Positions 60,578 to 64,000 of a DNA stretch of 64,000 nt are shown piece by piece; the stretch's first letter is position 1, and the number at the start of each line of letters is the position of its first letter. The stretch comes from Flavobacteriaceae bacterium R38 (lineage in GTDB: Bacteria > Bacteroidota > Bacteroidia > Flavobacteriales > Flavobacteriaceae), in the NCBI GenBank assembly GCA_009901575.1, contig WXYP01000002.1, positions 372,001-436,000 of the forward strand, given 5' to 3'. The notes beneath the pieces are model-generated. The model had not been told where the DNA came from and did no database searches. It saw nothing but the letters and a program-made list of their open reading frames with translations. The position numbers were made by a program, and so were the translations under genes.

Positions 60578-62600
60578 TTACAAATTAATACGCTTTCCTT
60601 TAGGATATTTGATTTTGTAGGAGAAACTTTTATTAATAGTTTCTTGAGATGATATGTTAATTTTCCAGGTTAATAATCGTTTCTTATCATCATAATCAGC
60701 GTCATTATAAATGATATCATCAATTTTAATCTCTTTATTTTGAGAAATCGGAATCCTGTCCATTACTAGTAACGGGATGTTTTTTGCCTGGTTATTTTTA
60801 ATGTTCAGTTCATATGCTTTATTGACAATTCTATTATTCCCGATAAATTGAGTACTTTTTAAATCATTCACCTGTTTTCTTTCTACTACGATATTAGGTT
60901 CGATTCCCAGTGATATAGTCAGTTCCTTTTTTGTTTGAAATGGATCTATAAAAGTTTTACCTGCATAGCTTCCGTCAAAGTAAATGTTAGCTTCTCCGGG
61001 TAATAGGTTAAACTGTTCCCATGCAGCTAATTTTGCAGTTAAAAATACATTTTCATTTAAAAGAGGAGCAGCAAAGTATTCAAAATTGGCTTTAACCTCA
61101 AAATCATTGATAGTGATAGCTGTCACATCATTAACAGAAGGAATACTATATCTTTTTTTAATTTCAAATTCTTTAGAAGTTAAGTTTTCTTCTTCAATTA
61201 CAGTTTTTGTAGTAATAATTACAGCACCGCTAGATGCTTTACTTCCATATATCGCTGTAGCAGCAGCACTTTTTAGTGTTTCAATGGTTTTTATCTGACT
61301 TTGGTCAATATTACTGATATCATCTTGTGGAACGAACCCCGTCTACAATATATAAAACCGGGGTATCTGCTTTTATAGAAGATACTCCACGAATTCGAAC
61401 ACCAGAAGTACTACCAGCTACAGAATTTCCATATCCGGTTACGACAACCTCTTCTAATGCTTGTGCATCTGCTTCCAGTTTAACATTCATAAGAGAGGCA
61501 TATACCGGGACTTCATGCGTTTTTTGACCGATATAGGAAAAAACTAATTCCTGTCCTTCGGTAATATCTAATGCATATTTCCCATCAAAATCGGTTTGTG
61601 TACCAAGAGTAGTCCCTTTGATAACTACATTAACTCCGGGAAGTGGTAATCCGCTTTCATCTAAAACAACGCCTGATACTTTCTTTACTAACGGATTGTA
61701 TTTGAACCTACTTTTTTTAAGAGAAGCTTTGTTTTTATAAGTATACGGAGTTACAAAATTCAAATAATAAGGAGTAACATCTGGTTTGTTAGTATCTAAT
61801 GAAGGATCTCCTGTTGATAAAGTAATTTTAGCATTATTCCAGTCGGTTCCGGTTTGTTGATAGACATGAGCTTTATAATAAAATGATAATGGATTATTGA
61901 TGTTTTTTGCTTTGATATCATATACCGGAAACCATCCTGCATTCGAAACAGTATAAGAAACTTCCAGTGCTAAATTTACTGTTAATGCAGTATTTAACTT
62001 TAACTTTATTTCTCCCCGTTCCGGACCATTATTATCTTCTAATTCATCAATTTGTTTTTTTAATAAAATAATCTCTTTATTAATGTCTTCGATTTTTTGA
62101 TTTGAATCATAGATATCATTTTTAATCGATGCGATTCGTTGCCCATAATATATGGCAAACTCTTTTACTTTTGCTAAATCGTTACCTGCTTGATCTACTC
62201 CTAATTTTCTATTGGTAATTAATACCGTTTCTTCTTCTTTGAGTCCGTCAATTTTATTTTTTAAGAGCGATAACTGTTTGTTTAATTGTCTCTCTTGTGT
62301 TAGTAATAACTCAATTTGCGCTTTACTATTTTCTTTTTTTAAATAGTCAATTTTATAATTAACAGCTAGTACAGAAGCACTTTTAAGTCCGGTTATTTGT
62401 ATGCTATTTTCATCAATAAAAGGCGATAAATCATTTAAAAACAATTCATGTGTGCCGGGTAATAATTGAACATTAACTTGCCTGGTAACCTGGGCGCCTT
62501 GGAGGTATACCGTAACTTTTTTAATTTCAGAATCCGTTGTTATATCATTTCCAAACGAAAATGAATGGGCTAAAAACAGTATAAATAATAGTTTTTTCAT
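60578..62600 (-). pseudogene. MuiA-like DUF4140/DUF4139 protein with SusC-plug-like insert, frameshifted
   Basis: Two frames form one gene: 62600-61320 (426 aa, signal MKKLLFILFLAHSFSFG) and a continuation to 60578. The N-terminus (EIKKVTVYLQGAQVTRQ) is DUF4140-like and followed by coiled coil. A DUF4139-like part (GWFPVYDIKAKNINNPL) comes next, then a carboxypeptidase-regulatory domain (PLPGVNVVIKGTTLGTQTD) and a SusC-plug-like region (VVVTGYG, VLYIVDGV, SAAATAIYGSKASSGAVII). The second DUF4139 part closes it. At 61330-61337 the plus strand reads GAACGAAC, a doubled 4-nt unit. Removing one copy restores VDGVPQDDISNI and one open frame of 672 aa. All the other codons stay open, so the lesion is recent, reversible, or a sequencing error. 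Confidence 0.85.
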
Positions 62601-62709
62601 AATGATCAGGTTTGTAATTCGTAAATAAACTTAACAACCTGATGCAATTTGTAAAACTCCGAATGAGTAGAAGGGTACTAAAGAGAAGTTAACAGAGATT
62701 TTAAATGAG

Positions 62710-63123
62710 TTAATCCAAAAACTTAGCCTTGAGATCGGGAGTGGGGATCATACAGGCATCTTTTTTACCAAACCATCTGTACCTGTTCTTTGCGATAAAA
62801 TTATAGAGTACATCTCTAAAACCAACAGGAAGAACGATTTCAAATATTTTAAGTGCTTTCCAGATACCTCCAAATTCATAAGCTATATGTAAAGCAGCTG
62901 TAGATTTTACATGATAGGCAACATTAGGATCTACTAAAATGATTGAATCTACTTTTGTAGTATCTATTTTTCGCTCTTGGATGAATTGTTTTCCAATATT
63001 ACTTTGGAGTGCAGCAAATAAGAATACATTTTTCTTATCCTTCTTTATAATGTATTGTACAGCACCGTTACAAAGATTGCATACACCATCAAAAAGTATT
63101 AATTTTTTATCACTGGGGATCAT
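62710..63123 (-). CDS. DCC-family thiol-disulfide oxidoreductase-like protein
   Basis: A 137-aa protein. The defining motif is LFDGVCNLCNGAVQYIIKKD, with DGxCxxC near the N-terminus, and VGFRDVLYNFIAKNRYRWFG comes later. The family (COG3011, DUF393) is thioredoxin-like in its motif but mostly uncharacterised. It has no signal peptide. It is placed immediately after the mutS2 gene on the same strand, with 3 nt between the genes, so it is likely cotranscribed. Its substrate is unknown. Confidence 0.87.
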   Translation of the reverse strand: MIPSDKKLILFDGVCNLCNGAVQYIIKKDKKNVFLFAALQSNIGKQFIQERKIDTTKVDSIILVDPNVAYHVKSTAALHIAYEFGGIWKALKIFEIVLPVGFRDVLYNFIAKNRYRWFGKKDACMIPTPDLKAKFLD

Positions 63124-63126
63124 TTC

Positions 63127-63999
63127 TTATTTTTTTGCTTCTACCAATTCTAATTGTTCTATGCTTACATTAGTCGTAAATAATCCGTAATTCACAATAG
63201 CCTTGTTTTTTTCCAGATTATCTATACTTCCTATAGCTTTTCCATCTAACATTCGTACCCGGTCTCCAATCTTAAATACAGGTTTTGGCTTGTTTTTCTC
63301 TTTAATTATTGCCTTTTTCTTCTCAGCTTTTTTCTTTTTACGAATTACAGCTACTTTCTTTTCAACTTCTTGCGTAATTTGTTTTTTTACCTCTTTCTCT
63401 ACTTTCTTTTCTTTTGGAGTTTTCTTTTTTCGTTTGCTGTTCTCGGTTTCTACTATCCGAAGGAATTCAGAAATTAACGGACGCTTCTTTTTATCATTGA
63501 AATACTTTTCCGAAATATCATTAATCTTATTACCAAGGTAGATCATTCGCTGATTATGATCAAAGAGTTGCTGGTAATTTTCTAATTTCTTTTTGATACG
63601 CTCGTTTAACGATTCTAGTTTTGTAGCTTCTTCCCGTGCTTTTGTTTCGTTATCTTTTAATGCGGTTGTGGTCTTTTCCATTTTGCTACGCTCTTTTTGA
63701 AGCTTAGCAATGGTGGCATCAAAACGTACTTTCCCGCGTTCTATTTTCTTTTTGGACCTGTTGATAAGGCTATACGGAATTCCGTTTTTCTGAGCGACCT
63801 CAAATGTGAATGAACTTCCTGCCTGTCCTAAAACCAATCGGAATACAGGTTCTAATGTCCTGCTATCAAAAAGCATATTCGCATTGGTGGCATGAGGTAA
63901 TTCATTTGCCAGCATTTTTAAATTTGCATAGTGAGTAGTAATAATACCAAATGCTTTACGATTATAAAACTCTTCTAAAAATGTTTCTGCCAATGCTCC
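63127..63999 (-). CDS. mutS2: C-terminal part of MutS2-type ATPase (5' end outside window)
   Basis: The frame is open to the right edge, so only the last ~290 residues are seen. The apparent start near 63993 is a TTG codon within the longer gene. Visible parts are the end of the MutS ATPase domain (ALAETFLEEFYNRKAFGIITTHYANLK), the FRLVLGQAGSSFTFEVAQKNG segment and a long Lys/Glu-rich coiled coil. A small KOW-like beta domain (FKIGDRVRMLDGKAIGSIDN) closes it. No C-terminal Smr nuclease domain is present, since the protein ends EQLELVEAKK. I recall that several Bacteroidetes MutS2 proteins lack Smr. MutS2 acts in recombination control or collided-ribosome rescue. Confidence 0.87.
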   Translation of the reverse strand, partial: GALAETFLEEFYNRKAFGIITTHYANLKMLANELPHATNANMLFDSRTLEPVFRLVLGQAGSSFTFEVAQKNGIPYSLINRSKKKIERGKVRFDATIAKLQKERSKMEKTTTALKDNETKAREEATKLESLNERIKKKLENYQQLFDHNQRMIYLGNKINDISEKYFNDKKKRPLISEFLRIVETENSKRKKKTPKEKKVEKEVKKQITQEVEKKVAVIRKKKKAEKKKAIIKEKNKPKPVFKIGDRVRMLDGKAIGSIDNLEKNKAIVNYGLFTTNVSIEQLELVEAKK

Positions 64000-64000
64000 T

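Overview
The window is a 64 kb piece of an AT-rich chromosome from a member of the Bacteroidetes, most likely a marine or free-living Flavobacteriaceae. This rests on several things seen in the sequence. Promoter-like sites have the Bacteroidetes form TTTG / TAnnTTTG. One protein carries a type IX secretion (T9SS) C-terminal signal, SprB-like repeats and lamin-tail domains. There is a fused alpha-beta 2-oxoacid dehydrogenase E1, DUF4369-TlpA proteins and carboxypeptidase-regulatory/SusC-plug modules. No rRNA, tRNA, CRISPR array, complete insertion sequence or prophage was seen.

Layout. 0-9 kb: the end of a secreted Ig-like protein, a serine hydrolase, a PLP dehydratase, the fused E1, a peptidase-M1-like/beta-barrel protein and a LOG-family protein. 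9-12 kb: uvrA. 12.4-13.9 kb: a small accessory patch with a 59-aa membrane protein, two unrecognised genes, inverted repeats and a perfect 34-bp palindrome. 13.9-18.8 kb: an ATP-grasp ligase, gamma-glutamyltransferase, AcpH and GlmM. 18.8-20.2 kb: repetitive DNA with a partial tandem duplication, then a lipoprotein. 20.2-23.7 kb: a conserved hypothetical, a large zinc metalloprotease and a very short independent transcription unit.

23.8-30.0 kb is the most interesting block. It is a tightly packed eight-gene biosynthetic operon: FAD oxidoreductase, methyltransferase, type III polyketide synthase, FabI-like reductase, FabZ-like dehydratase, ketosynthase, acyl carrier protein and phosphopantetheinyl transferase. 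I infer that it makes a methylated and oxidised phenolic or pyrone lipid, with a dedicated mini fatty-acid synthase supplying the starter chain.

30-41 kb: YceI, a giant secreted nuclease, an SDR, an atypical NRAMP-like transporter and a three-gene biotin-dependent acyl-CoA carboxylase operon. 41.6-47.7 kb: envelope redox enzymes (PQQ-type sugar dehydrogenase, an IorAB-like molybdenum hydroxylase, and a sulfite-dehydrogenase-like molybdoenzyme with its cytochrome c). 47.9-57.3 kb: a TlpA thioredoxin, an outer-membrane protein, a large FAD/FeS oxidoreductase, an LpxH-like phosphoesterase, aroC, a dicarboxylate symporter and a secreted lamin-tail protein. 57.4-60.4 kb: a translationally coupled trio of ATP-grasp ligase, N-formylglutamate-amidohydrolase-like protein and DUF1704 (QEGLA) zincin, which looks like a ligation/hydrolysis system. 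60.6-62.6 kb: a MuiA-like (DUF4140/DUF4139) gene containing a SusC-plug-like insert and broken by a 4-bp tandem duplication. The window ends with a DCC-family protein and the C-terminal part of MutS2.

REP-like palindromes based on GTCATTCCTGCG are scattered between genes across the window. All functional statements come from reading motifs by eye. No database search was possible.
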